Of a stretch of DNA of 64,000 bases, positions 8,894 to 17,106 are shown one piece after another. The stretch covers positions 516,196-580,195 of the forward strand of contig NZ_PXYJ01000002.1 in the NCBI RefSeq assembly GCF_003012815.1, in the 5' to 3' direction. Made by a program: the position numbers and the translations under genes. Below the pieces are notes generated by a model. The model saw only the letters and a program-made list of their open reading frames with translations, searched no databases and was not told where the DNA came from. Each line of letters begins with the position of its first letter. Positions within the stretch are counted from its first letter, which is position 1. Source of the DNA: Allosphingosinicella vermicomposti (GTDB lineage: Bacteria > Pseudomonadota > Alphaproteobacteria > Sphingomonadales > Sphingomonadaceae).

Positions 8894-9625
8894 ATGACCC
8901 GACTTTTCCATGTTTCCGACCTTCATTTCGGCCGCGCCGATCAGGATGCGCTCGACTGGTTTGCGGGCCTTGTCGAGGCGGAGCGGCCGGACGCGGTGAT
9001 CTGCACCGGCGACCTCACCATGCGGGCGCGATCGGCGGAATTCGAAGCGGCGGCGCGCTGGCTGGAGGCGCTGCCGGTGCCCGTCACGGTGGAGCCGGGC
9101 AATCACGACCTTCCCTATTTCAATCCGTTCGAGCGCATGTTCCGGCCCTATCGCCGCTTCGGGCGGGTGCAGAAGATGATCGAGAGGCCGATCGATTTGG
9201 ATGGCGTCACCGTCATCCCGTTGCGCACGACGGCGCGGGCGCAGCTGCGGCACAATTGGTCATGGGGCGTCGTGAACGAGAAAAGCCTGCGGCGCGCGGT
9301 GGAAATGGCGAGCGGGAGCACGGCTGGTCATGTGAAGCTGGTCGCCGCCCACCACCCGCTGATCGACAAGACCGGCGTTGAAGGGCGGGCCAAGACGCGG
9401 CGTGGCTTGTCGGCGCTCAAGGCGCTGGCGGAGGCGGGCGCGGACGCGGTGCTGACCGGCCATGTCCACGATCCCTTCGACATCACGCACGACATGGCGG
9501 GCCGGGCCATCCGGATGATCGGGGCGGGCACCTTGTCGGAACGGGTGCGCGGCAGCCGCCCGTCCTTCAACGAACTTCATGTCGCGGAGGGGGCCTTGCA
9601 GGTGATTGTGCGGGTACTGGATTAA
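8894..9625 (+). CDS. Calcineurin-like metallophosphoesterase
   Basis: A 243-residue phosphoesterase of the 3',5'-cyclic-nucleotide-phosphodiesterase-like (CpdA) type. All metal-binding motifs can be seen: SDLHFG (residues 8-13), CTGDLTMRA (about 38), GNHDLPY (about 73), AAHHPL (about 152) and GHVHDPFD (about 192). Two metal ions are expected. The protein is cytoplasmic with no signal peptide. Its substrate may be a cyclic nucleotide or another phosphodiester; the sequence does not decide. Convergent with the cyd operon tail; stop codons overlap region within a few bases of the DUF423 gene. Confidence 0.9.
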   Translation: MTRLFHVSDLHFGRADQDALDWFAGLVEAERPDAVICTGDLTMRARSAEFEAAARWLEALPVPVTVEPGNHDLPYFNPFERMFRPYRRFGRVQKMIERPIDLDGVTVIPLRTTARAQLRHNWSWGVVNEKSLRRAVEMASGSTAGHVKLVAAHHPLIDKTGVEGRAKTRRGLSALKALAEAGADAVLTGHVHDPFDITHDMAGRAIRMIGAGTLSERVRGSRPSFNELHVAEGALQVIVRVLD

Positions 9626-9629
9626 GTCG

Positions 9630-10019
9630 TCAGGTTCCTGCGCGCCAGGACCGCAGCGCCAGCAGCAGCCAGCCCGCGATCATCAGTAGGCCACCCAATG
9701 GGGTTACGGCGCCAAGCCAGCGCAGGCCGGTCAGCGCCATGATGTAGAGGCTGCCCGAAAAGACGATCGTGCCTGCCGCGATCAGCACCGCCGGAAGACC
9801 AAGGCGGCCAGGCAGCGTGGAGAGGGCAATGAGGCCGACGGCATGCCACATCTGATATTGCACCGCCGTCTGCCACCAGCCGAGAGCGACGGGTGCCAGT
9901 GCGTCCTTCAGGCCGTGCGCTGCAAAGGCGCCGAGCATGACGCCCGTCGCAGCAAGCAGCGCTCCGGCGATCAATGCAGGGCGCCGTAGGCGCCCCCCTT
10001 CCCCGCTCAAAGCAGCCAC
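9630..10019 (-). CDS. DUF423 family membrane protein
   Basis: About 129 residues with four predicted transmembrane helices and the signature GVMLGAFAAHGLKDAL near the N-terminus, typical of DUF423 (YgdD-like) proteins. There is no ATG near the family's usual N-terminus; a GTG at 10019 (VAALSGEGG) overlapping the end of the upstream DUF2474 gene by 13 bases is taken as the start, but a TTG inside PALIAGALL is also possible. The overlap implies translational coupling to the bd oxidase operon. Function of the family is unknown. Confidence 0.8.
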   Translation of the reverse strand: MAALSGEGGRLRRPALIAGALLAATGVMLGAFAAHGLKDALAPVALGWWQTAVQYQMWHAVGLIALSTLPGRLGLPAVLIAAGTIVFSGSLYIMALTGLRWLGAVTPLGGLLMIAGWLLLALRSWRAGT

Positions 10020-10120
10020 CAGCGGATGAGATAGGCAACGCTCCCGACCACCGCGACACCGGCCAGCCAAAGCCCGACGAACCAAGCGAGGCGCTTTGGG
10101 AGGGAGCCGGGCGCGGGCAT
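10007..10120 (-). CDS. DUF2474 small membrane protein of the bd oxidase operon
   Basis: A 37-residue, single-helix protein (FVGLWLAGVAVVGSVAYLI flanked by basic KR and RWW). Its ATG shares one base with the cydB stop codon (TGATG), so it is translated directly after cydB. Such small proteins (DUF2474, CydX-like in position) accompany cyanide-insensitive-type cytochrome bd and are thought to be oxidase accessory subunits. The assignment rests on size, hydrophobicity and position. Confidence 0.8.
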   Translation of the reverse strand: MPAPGSLPKRLAWFVGLWLAGVAVVGSVAYLIRWWLL

Positions 10121-11118
10121 CAATGATAGCCTTCCTCGCCCACCTTCCCCCGGAACACCCAATAGGACCAGGCGGTGTAGATGAGGATGACGGGGACGAG
10201 CACGGCGGCGCCGACAAGCATGAAGAGCTGGCTCTTTTCGGGCGCGGCGGCTTCCCAGATGGTGACGCGGCCCGGAATGACGTCCGGCCAGATCGAGATG
10301 CCGAGGCCGATCATCGCGAGGAGGAAAAGCGCCAGCGTCCAGACGAAAGGCATTTGATCCTTCGCGCCAGACAGGCTGCGCCAGCCAAACAGCGCCGCGA
10401 CGAGCACGATGAGTGGCATCGGAATGGTGACGAGAAGGCCCGGATATTCGAACCAGCGCTGATAATATTGCCCCTCCAGAAAGGGCGTGGCGAGGCTCAC
10501 CGCGCCGAAAGCCAACAACAGCCCCGGATAACAAATGCGGGCGTAGCGGCGGGCATCGGCCTGCAGCTCCCCTTCCGTCTTCCAGATAAGCCAGGTCGAT
10601 CCGAGCAGGGCATAGCCAATGACGAGCGCGGCGCCGGTCAAAAGGCTGAAACCGGACAGCCATTCCCACCAGCCGCCCGCATAAGCGCGGCCTTCCACCG
10701 TGATCCCCTGAAGCAGCGCGCCGAGCGTGATCCCCTGCGCGAAGGTTGCGACGAGGGAGCCGATGCAGAAGGCCCCGTCCCACGCTCGCCGGTGATTGGG
10801 ATCGCGCCAGCGGAATTCGAAGGCGACACCCCGGAAGATAAGGCCGAGCAACATGGCGATGAGCGGCGCGTAAAGAGCCGGGAGAACGATGGCATAAGCG
10901 AGCGGGAAGGCCGCGAGCAGGCCGCCGCCACCCAGCACCAGCCAGGTCTCATTCCCGTCCCAGACAGGCGCAATGGCGTTCATCGCCTGATCGCGTTCCT
11001 TGCCGACCTTGAAGCCGGGGAACAGGATGCCGATGCCGAGATCGAACCCGTCCATCAGCACATACATGGCGACGGCGACGGCGATCACGAACGCCCAGAT
11101 GACGGTCAAATCCATCAC
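10120..11118 (-). CDS. cydB: Cytochrome bd ubiquinol oxidase subunit II
   Basis: 332 residues with eight to nine predicted transmembrane helices. The N-terminal MMDLTVIWAFVIAVAVAMYVLMDGFDLGIGILFP and the VWDGNETWLVLGGGGLLAAFPLAYA segment are the conserved signature of CydB/CioB. It is the partner subunit that scaffolds the haem-bearing CydA in the inner membrane; the complex oxidises quinol and reduces oxygen to water. Its ATG overlaps the cydA stop by four bases (ATGA), which indicates tight co-translation. Confidence 0.96.
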   Translation of the reverse strand: MMDLTVIWAFVIAVAVAMYVLMDGFDLGIGILFPGFKVGKERDQAMNAIAPVWDGNETWLVLGGGGLLAAFPLAYAIVLPALYAPLIAMLLGLIFRGVAFEFRWRDPNHRRAWDGAFCIGSLVATFAQGITLGALLQGITVEGRAYAGGWWEWLSGFSLLTGAALVIGYALLGSTWLIWKTEGELQADARRYARICYPGLLLAFGAVSLATPFLEGQYYQRWFEYPGLLVTIPMPLIVLVAALFGWRSLSGAKDQMPFVWTLALFLLAMIGLGISIWPDVIPGRVTIWEAAAPEKSQLFMLVGAAVLVPVILIYTAWSYWVFRGKVGEEGYH

Positions 11119-12545
11119 TTCGCCTCCTCGCTAGTGTCAGGCCGGGGATCGGCACCGTTTTTTTCCATGGCGGGCGATGGCGTGATGCCCGCCGTGCGGA
11201 TCGGCGCGGAAGCGGGCGGCGTTTCGCCCGGATGCGGCGCGTGGCCCATGAGTTTCAGAATGTAGAGCGTGCCGATGCCGAACACGGCGAAGTAGACGAT
11301 GACGAATGCGGCTAGCGAAGTTGCCACCGCAGGCGCGTCAATCGGCGCCACCGCATCCTTGGTGCGGAGGAGATTGTAGATGACCCAGGGCTGGCGTCCG
11401 ACCTCCGTCGTTACCCAGCCCGCAATCACCGCGACGAAGCCCGATGGCCCCATCAGCAAGGCGAAACGGTGGAGGGGCCGCCAATCGTGAAGCCTCTTCG
11501 CGGCGCGCGCCACGAGGCTGAACAGACCGAGCGCGAGCATCAGGAAGCCGAGGCCGACCATGATGCGGAACGACCAGAAGACGACCGGCACGGGCGGGCG
11601 ATCTTGCTTCGCGACCGTGTCGAGACCGGCCAGCGGCGCGTTCAAATCATGCTTCAAGATGAGCGAGGACAGTTTCGGGATTTCAATCGCCGCGCGGACA
11701 GTCTCGGCCTCATCGTCCGGCAGTCCGAACAGGATGAGCGGCGCGCCATCGGGATGGCTTTGATAATGGCCCTCCATCGCCATCACCTTGACGGGCTGAT
11801 GCTCCAGCGTGTTGAGGCCGTGGAGGTCGCCGACGAAGATCTGCACCGGGGCAACGAGCGCGGCCATCCACATCGCCATGGAGAACATCGTCTTCGTCTC
11901 GTCCGTCTTGTGCCCTTTAAGCAGGTGCCAGGCCCCTACCCCGCCGACGACGAGTGCGGTGGTGAGATAGGCGGCGATCACCGTGTGGACGAGGCGATAG
12001 GGGAAGGAGGGGTTGAAGACGATATCCCACCATCCCGCCGCGGGCACGAACTGGCCGACATCGTTCATCGCCCAGCCGACGGGGGTCTGCATCCAGCTGT
12101 TGACGCTCAAGATCCAGAAAGCCGAGATGAAGGTGCCAAGTGCGACCATCAGCGTCGCGGTGAAGTGCAGCCCCTTCCCTACCCGGTTCATGCCGAACAG
12201 CATCACGCCGAGAAATCCGGCCTCCAGGAAGAAAGCGGTCAGCACTTCATAGGCCATTAACGGCCCGATCACCGGCCCCGCCTTGTCGGAAAAAACCGAC
12301 CAATTGGTGCCGAATTGATAGGACATGACGATGCCGGACACGACGCCCATCGCAAAGGCGATGGCGAAGATCTTCAGCCAATATTTGAAGAGGTTGAGAT
12401 ATTTGTCCTGGCCGGTCTTCAGCCACAGGCCTTCAAGGACGGCAAGATAGCTCGCAAGGCCGATGGAAAAGGCAGGAAAAATGAAATGGAAACTGACCGT
12501 GAAGGCGAATTGAATCCGCGCGAGAAGAAGTGCGGTATCGTCCAC
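11115..12545 (-). CDS. cydA: Cytochrome bd ubiquinol oxidase subunit I (cyanide-insensitive type)
   Basis: The catalytic subunit carrying haems b558, b595 and d. I choose the GTG of VDDTALLLARIQFAFT as start (476 aa): it matches the conserved N-terminus and has AAGGGGG upstream; an ATG at 12617 would add 24 residues of no family resemblance. Haem ligand regions are visible: SFHFIFP (residue about 19 His), RLVHTVIAAYLTT and the GRQPWVIYNLLRT motif of the C-terminal helices. The quinol-binding Q-loop is short, as in the CIO subfamily, which tolerates cyanide. First gene of the cydA-cydB-DUF2474-DUF423 operon. A perfect FNR/FixK-type box lies about 100 bases upstream, which suggests induction at low oxygen. 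Confidence 0.95.
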   Translation of the reverse strand: MDDTALLLARIQFAFTVSFHFIFPAFSIGLASYLAVLEGLWLKTGQDKYLNLFKYWLKIFAIAFAMGVVSGIVMSYQFGTNWSVFSDKAGPVIGPLMAYEVLTAFFLEAGFLGVMLFGMNRVGKGLHFTATLMVALGTFISAFWILSVNSWMQTPVGWAMNDVGQFVPAAGWWDIVFNPSFPYRLVHTVIAAYLTTALVVGGVGAWHLLKGHKTDETKTMFSMAMWMAALVAPVQIFVGDLHGLNTLEHQPVKVMAMEGHYQSHPDGAPLILFGLPDDEAETVRAAIEIPKLSSLILKHDLNAPLAGLDTVAKQDRPPVPVVFWSFRIMVGLGFLMLALGLFSLVARAAKRLHDWRPLHRFALLMGPSGFVAVIAGWVTTEVGRQPWVIYNLLRTKDAVAPIDAPAVATSLAAFVIVYFAVFGIGTLYILKLMGHAPHPGETPPASAPIRTAGITPSPAMEKNGADPRPDTSEEAK

Positions 12546-12640
12546 GGCAGTCACCCCCTTATTTGATACGGGAACGCTAAGCGGTTGGGCGCCCTTTAGC
12601 GGTTCAGGGAGCTTCATGCACCCACTAAAAACGATCCGCT

Positions 12641-12654
12641 TTGACCATAGTCAA
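12641..12654. promoter_or_regulatory. FNR/FixK-type binding site upstream of cydA
   Basis: TTGACCATAGTCAA fits the FNR/FixK consensus TTGAY-N4-RTCAA exactly and extends to the 16-bp palindrome TTTGAC-CATA-GTCAAA (12640-12655). Its centre is about 103 bases from the cydA start and 66 from the divergent kinase start, so it could serve either gene. Confidence 0.7.
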
Positions 12655-12713
12655 ATCAGGTCGTGCGTTGACAAATGCCTTCATCTCATGGCCTTTGGCG
12701 CCGGGGGTTGGGG

Positions 12714-13892
12714 ATGAACATGATGACAGGGCAAATCGCGCCCGCTACCGCGCGCGGCCACGCCGCTTCGCTGAAAAAACGACTGGCCGTGTTCATGCCG
12801 CCGTCCTCGCGACATGCGCCATGGACGTCGGCAATTCAGATGACCATTGCCCTTTGGCTGTTCGTCCTCCTCATCTTCCTGCCTGTCATCAGCCAGCGTC
12901 ACGCGCAAAATGGCTGGACGAATGTCATGCTCGACAGCTCGACGATCCTGATGTCGATGTCATTGGGCTTGCTGATGTTTGTGCCGTTCAAGAAATCGAT
13001 CGCGTGGTCCGGGCCGGTTCAACTCCTCGTGCGCACGCTGACCGTGCTTGCCGCTGCGGGAATGAATACGCTTTGCGACCTGCTGTTTCAGGCTTGGATT
13101 GCGGATCATGTCACACAAACATGGTCCACCCTGCCCGACGATTTCCGCCGCGCTTATTCATCGACCCTCAATTACACCCTGGTCTTCGGCGTAAACATGA
13201 TGCTCTTCCACGTCAGCTACGGCCGCCGGGCCTGGGTGACGCAGGAACTTCGCGTGTCCGAAGCCAATGCGATGGCGCAAGAGGCGCAGCTGGCGGCGCT
13301 TCGCTATCAGCTCAATCCGCATTTCCTGTTCAACGCGCTCAATTCCATTTCGTCGCTCATCATCACCAACCGCAATTACGATGCGGAGGAAATGACGCAG
13401 CGGCTTTGCGCATTCCTGCGCGGATCGATCAGCCTCGATGCGAATGAACTGATCCCGCTGGAAGACGAGCTTTCGCTGACTCAAGAGTATCTGGAAGTGG
13501 AGCGGGTGCGCTTTGGCGAACGCCTCAACATCGCGCTTACCTGCACGGACGAGGCCGGATCGGCTCTCGTCCCAGGTTTGCTAGTCCAGCCGCTCGTTGA
13601 AAATGCCGTGAAACATGGTGTGGCGCGATCGACCCGTCCGATCGCCGTCACGATCGATGCCCGTCTGGATAATGGCGCGCTCATCATCACCGTGGCGAAC
13701 GACCTGCCCGTATCGACCACCGTTATCGGAAGCAGCCACAGTGCCGGAGTGGGCCTTGCCAATATCCGGCGCCGTCTCGCCGTCCTGTTCGGCGATCATG
13801 CGTCATTTCGCACCGAAGAGGCCGATGGGCGCTTTACGGCCACCCTGCGCCTTCCGCCCCGGTGGGACGAGGCCGACCGACCTATGGATTGA
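12714..13892 (+). CDS. LytS/YehU-type sensor histidine kinase
   Basis: A 392-residue membrane kinase when started at MNMMTGQ (an ATG at 12675 would add 13 residues; the ribosome site is unclear for both). Four hydrophobic helices lie between about residues 40 and 175. The HisKA-like domain of the His_kinase family (PF06580 type) has LRYQLNPHFLFNALNSIS with the phospho-acceptor His at about 203. The ATPase domain has ENAVKHGV (N-box) and GVGLANIRRRL (G-box). Kinases of this type normally pair with a LytTR-domain regulator, and none is adjacent. It diverges from cydA, sharing the intergenic FNR-type box. Confidence 0.9.
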   Translation: MNMMTGQIAPATARGHAASLKKRLAVFMPPSSRHAPWTSAIQMTIALWLFVLLIFLPVISQRHAQNGWTNVMLDSSTILMSMSLGLLMFVPFKKSIAWSGPVQLLVRTLTVLAAAGMNTLCDLLFQAWIADHVTQTWSTLPDDFRRAYSSTLNYTLVFGVNMMLFHVSYGRRAWVTQELRVSEANAMAQEAQLAALRYQLNPHFLFNALNSISSLIITNRNYDAEEMTQRLCAFLRGSISLDANELIPLEDELSLTQEYLEVERVRFGERLNIALTCTDEAGSALVPGLLVQPLVENAVKHGVARSTRPIAVTIDARLDNGALIITVANDLPVSTTVIGSSHSAGVGLANIRRRLAVLFGDHASFRTEEADGRFTATLRLPPRWDEADRPMD

Positions 13893-13893
13893 C

Positions 13894-13942
13894 GCGGAGC
13901 AATCCAGCTCCTGACAAGGTCAGTGCCGCTGGATTGCTCCGC
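13894..13942. terminator. 15-bp perfect hairpin between convergent genes (short A-type element)
   Basis: GCGGAGCAATCCAGC at 13894 pairs perfectly with GCTGGATTGCTCCGC at 13928, with an inner CTGAC/GTCAG pair. It begins two bases after the kinase stop and ends 23 bases from the stop of the convergent peptidase gene. The stem shares the GCAATCCA/TGGATTGC word with repeat family A. Likely a bidirectional 3'-end structure. Confidence 0.6.
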
Positions 13943-13965
13943 TTCGCCCGCAATGGCGGTGAGGG

Positions 13966-15618
13966 TTAGATCCGCGAGGGATAGATAGGCTGGATGTCGA
14001 CCGGGATATTTCCGGCCGTTGCCAGCACCCCGCGCGCATTGCCGTCGAGCTTTGCATAGCGATCGAAGAAGGCCTTCATGCCCGCATAATCACCGTCGCC
14101 CTGGAGCCGCACGAGATCGGCGGTGAGATCGCGAATGCCCGCTTCCATCTTGGGATAATCGATCCGGTAACGCTTGGCCGACATATCCCAGGTGAAGGCG
14201 CCCTTTTCCTGCAAATAGCTGTACTGAACCGCGGCGCCCCGTCCATGCGCTTCGTCGATGCCGAAGCGGACGGCGCGGAAAATGCCCGCGAAATAGGTGG
14301 CGAGCGCCTGCTCCTTCTCCGCAACCGGCAGTTCGCCGCGCTGCATCATGTAGAGGATATTCCAGACGCCCATCACGTCCGCCTTGCACTCCTCGCTGGC
14401 GGAATAGACGTCCTTCAGCTCCGCATTCACCGTCGTCTGGCGGCCGTTGACTTTGATAGTGCCCGGCCCAAGGCTGTGCGAAAGCTCGTGGAAGAGCGTT
14501 TCGTTGATCATATATTTCTTAGTGACGAGCGGGGCCTGATCGGCGTGCAGAACGAGCGGCGCCATGGGCGAGAGGATCCGCTCATATTTGGCGCCCAGCA
14601 CATTTTCCAGGATCACCTTCTTCGCGCCCTTCGCTTCGCGCACGCGCTCGTCATTGGGCAGGTTGAAGGCGACGGTCTGGACGCCCGGCACATTGTCGCC
14701 GCCGCCATGAACCTGCTCGGCGACCAGGATCGGGCTTGCAAAGCCGCGCTGGAAATTCTTGTACTTTTCCGCGACCGGCAGGTTCGCCTCCATGTCGCGG
14801 AGGTAATTCTTATACTTGGCGAGCGCGGCGCTCTCTTCCGGGTTCTGAACGGTGATGAAAGCTTCGAAGGCCGTCTTCGTGCCGTAAAGGCCGTCGGTGT
14901 ACACTTCATACGGCCCGATCACCGCCTCGATCGGCGTGCCGGTAACGTCCATCCAGGCGAGTTCCGACTCATAATAATCGTCAGTGCGGAAGGCCTGGGC
15001 GCGGAGCGTCAGGAATTTCTTGAGGCTGGCATTGGAGGTGATCGCCGCAGCCTTTTCCAGTAGCTTTGCGGCTGGTTCCAGCCATTCCTTATATTCCTGC
15101 GCATAGGGCACGGCGACGAGCTTGTCCCCCTGCCGCTTCACCACCGTATAGGGGCTGGTCAGCGCGTCGCGTTCGGACGGGTTAGCCGTAAGATAAGCCT
15201 CGAAGGCTTCCTTGGTGAGATCGGCTGGATAGAAGCCGCCTACCGGCGCTTCCTGTGTGCCGTAGAAAGCGTGATTTTCCTCAAGGCTGTCCCACGGGCC
15301 GAAATGGAGATCGAACATGTCGAGCAGCGCCGGCTGGTTCGTCGCGGCGATATCTGCCCGGATGCGCGGATTGTCGACGCTCACCTGACGCAGGTAGATC
15401 GGGTTCATGAGCTCGGCGGCTTCGATGAGCAGGTTCACCACCTGCTTCTCTTCGGCATTCAGAAAACTCGTATCCGGCCGCATCTCGATCCGCGCGATCT
15501 TCGCCCGCGCCTCGGCAAGATCATAGCCGCCAGCCTGCGAGGCAGCGGTCGGCCCCTGCGTGGTGCCGGTGGTGCAGGCGGAGGTGGCGAGAAGGGCTGC
15601 AAGGATGAAGGGACGCAT
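13966..15618 (-). CDS. M49-type (dipeptidyl-peptidase III-like) zinc peptidase lipoprotein
   Basis: 550 residues, starting at MRPFILAALLATSACTTG after AGGAGA. The lipobox ATSAC makes Cys15 the lipidated residue, so the enzyme is membrane-anchored outside the cytoplasm. The zinc site is HELSH (HExxH) with GLGPGTIKVNG following and the second ligand region ASEECKADVMG (EExxAD), which together are the signature of family M49 and its bacterial relatives. These peptidases remove short peptides from oligopeptides; substrate unknown here. Transcribed alone, facing tRNA-Gln upstream. Confidence 0.85.
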   Translation of the reverse strand: MRPFILAALLATSACTTGTTQGPTAASQAGGYDLAEARAKIARIEMRPDTSFLNAEEKQVVNLLIEAAELMNPIYLRQVSVDNPRIRADIAATNQPALLDMFDLHFGPWDSLEENHAFYGTQEAPVGGFYPADLTKEAFEAYLTANPSERDALTSPYTVVKRQGDKLVAVPYAQEYKEWLEPAAKLLEKAAAITSNASLKKFLTLRAQAFRTDDYYESELAWMDVTGTPIEAVIGPYEVYTDGLYGTKTAFEAFITVQNPEESAALAKYKNYLRDMEANLPVAEKYKNFQRGFASPILVAEQVHGGGDNVPGVQTVAFNLPNDERVREAKGAKKVILENVLGAKYERILSPMAPLVLHADQAPLVTKKYMINETLFHELSHSLGPGTIKVNGRQTTVNAELKDVYSASEECKADVMGVWNILYMMQRGELPVAEKEQALATYFAGIFRAVRFGIDEAHGRGAAVQYSYLQEKGAFTWDMSAKRYRIDYPKMEAGIRDLTADLVRLQGDGDYAGMKAFFDRYAKLDGNARGVLATAGNIPVDIQPIYPSRI

Positions 15619-15716
15619 AACATTCTCCTGTCGAAGGCATTGGCTTAGCCGCAACGCAAGGGAATGCAAATCGCTCAACGCGTGGAGAATGTGATTCCGA
15701 TGTCAGGGGAAGAGGC

Positions 15717-15790
15717 TGGATGCCCGACGAGGATTCGAACCTCGATTGACGGAGTCAGAGTCCGTAGTCTTACCATTAGACGATCGGGCA
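15717..15790 (-). tRNA. tRNA-Gln (CUG anticodon)
   Basis: A full cloverleaf can be drawn on the minus strand: 7-bp acceptor TGCCCGA/TCGGGCA, D arm with AATGGTA loop, anticodon stem ACGGA/TCCGT with loop CTCTGAC (anticodon CTG), and T arm CGAGG-TTCGAAT-CCTCG. A T discriminator and an encoded CCA complete 74 nt. The U73 is not the G73 of gamma-proteobacterial tRNA-Gln, consistent with the indirect Glu-tRNA amidotransferase route of alphaproteobacteria. Confidence 0.93.
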
Positions 15791-15864
15791 GTGCGGTGGG
15801 CGAGATAGGCGGAGGGCAAGCGGGGGTCAAGGCTCTTTGGCGGCATCGCGTTCTGATCCGATTG

Positions 15865-15950
15865 TCATTGCGAGGAGCATATCGTCGCGGCGATCCATCA
15901 TGCGGCCAAGTCCGGCGCCATTGGATTGCTTCGCTTACACTCGCAATGAC
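15865..15950. repeat. Palindromic repeat family A, copy 1
   Basis: Ends are TCATTGCGAG and CTCGCAATGA; inner GCGATCCA and TGGATTGCTTCGC partly pair. It lies in the otherwise empty interval between tRNA-Gln and ppx and is more diverged than other copies. Confidence 0.8.
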
Positions 15951-16053
15951 GACCGCCCTCACCTTGCCCTCCTTGCGGCCTATGCCTATAGCTCATGCCA
16001 AGTCCGGAGCGGCGCCCTGCTGCTCCCATAGAAAAGAATAAGAGTGTACGGCC

Positions 16054-17106
16054 ATGGCGCAACAAGCCGCCGCAGTGCCGCGAAAGGCCGGGACCAAGCC
16101 GGCGCATGCGGCCCAGAATGTGCCGCCGTCACGGCGGCGGACGGGGCGCCACACCTATGGCGCATTGGATCTTGGCACCAACAATTGCAGATTATTGGTC
16201 GCGCGGCCCGCGCATGACGGCTTCGTCGTGATCGACGCCTTTTCCCGAGTCGTGCGGCTGGGCGAAGGCTTGGCGGGAAGTGGTCGGCTCAGCGATGCGG
16301 CAATCGACCGCGCGCTTGCCGCCCTGTCCGTCTGCGCGGACAAGCTTCGGCGGCGCAAGGTGTCGCTCGCCCGCTCGGTCGCGACGGAGGCGTGCCGCCG
16401 CGCCGCCAATGGCCGCGAATTCATCGAGCGCGTCTACCGCGAAACCGGCCTCGCGCTCGATATCATCCCGCCTGAAGAGGAAGCGCGGCTCGCCATGCTC
16501 GGCTGCCACCGGCTGCTCGAGCCGGGCGATGGTCCTGCCCTCATCTTCGACATTGGCGGCGGGTCGACCGAACTCGTCCTGATCGACACCGACGGCGTCA
16601 CGCCGCGCATCAAGATGTGGTGGAGCGCACCCTGGGGAGTGGTTTCCCTCACCGAATCCGAAGGGCGCGATTTCAAGAATGCGGACGAACGCGCCGCCGC
16701 TTATGTGCGGATGCGCGAGAAGGTGCGGCACGCCTTCCACCGCTTTGCCGAACAATTGCCGGTGGGCGCGCAGAATATCCGCCTCATGGGAACGAGCGGC
16801 ACGGTGACGACGCTGGCCAGCGTCCACCTCGCTTTGCCGAGTTACGACCGCAAGGCGATTGACGGGCTGATGGTGCCGTCAGGCTCGATGCGGGAAATCA
16901 GCCAGATGCTCTCGCGCATGTCGATCGAGGAACGCTCCCAGCTCCCCTGCATTGGCGGCGAGCGCGCGGATCTCGTCGTCGCGGGGTGCGCGATCCTCGA
17001 GGCGATACTGGACATCTGGCCCGCCAAGACGCTCGGCGTCGCGGACCGGGGCATAAGGGAAGGCATTTTGCGCTCACTGATGGCGCGGGACGGGTATCAG
17101 ATATGA
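16054..17106 (+). CDS. ppx: Ppx/GppA family exopolyphosphatase
   Basis: A 350-residue member of the exopolyphosphatase / pppGpp phosphatase family (sugar kinase-Hsp70-actin fold). After a basic, disordered N-terminus (about 1-35), the phosphate-1 motif GALDLGTNNCRLLV and phosphate-2 motif LIFDIGGGSTELVLI (about 165-180) are intact, with catalytic Glu in PPEEEARL (about 143). The short length (no C-terminal helical HD-like domain) is like alphaproteobacterial proteins of this family. Start at MAQQAAAVP is the most likely; conserved sequence begins at YGALDLG. Its stop overlaps the rlmE start (ATGA), so they form an operon, as in many sphingomonads. Confidence 0.9.
   Translation: MAQQAAAVPRKAGTKPAHAAQNVPPSRRRTGRHTYGALDLGTNNCRLLVARPAHDGFVVIDAFSRVVRLGEGLAGSGRLSDAAIDRALAALSVCADKLRRRKVSLARSVATEACRRAANGREFIERVYRETGLALDIIPPEEEARLAMLGCHRLLEPGDGPALIFDIGGGSTELVLIDTDGVTPRIKMWWSAPWGVVSLTESEGRDFKNADERAAAYVRMREKVRHAFHRFAEQLPVGAQNIRLMGTSGTVTTLASVHLALPSYDRKAIDGLMVPSGSMREISQMLSRMSIEERSQLPCIGGERADLVVAGCAILEAILDIWPAKTLGVADRGIREGILRSLMARDGYQI

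Noticed and set aside
9260..9580. Minus-strand frame opposite the metallophosphoesterase
   Set aside because: No ribosome site and no motifs; the plus-strand gene has all five phosphoesterase motifs.
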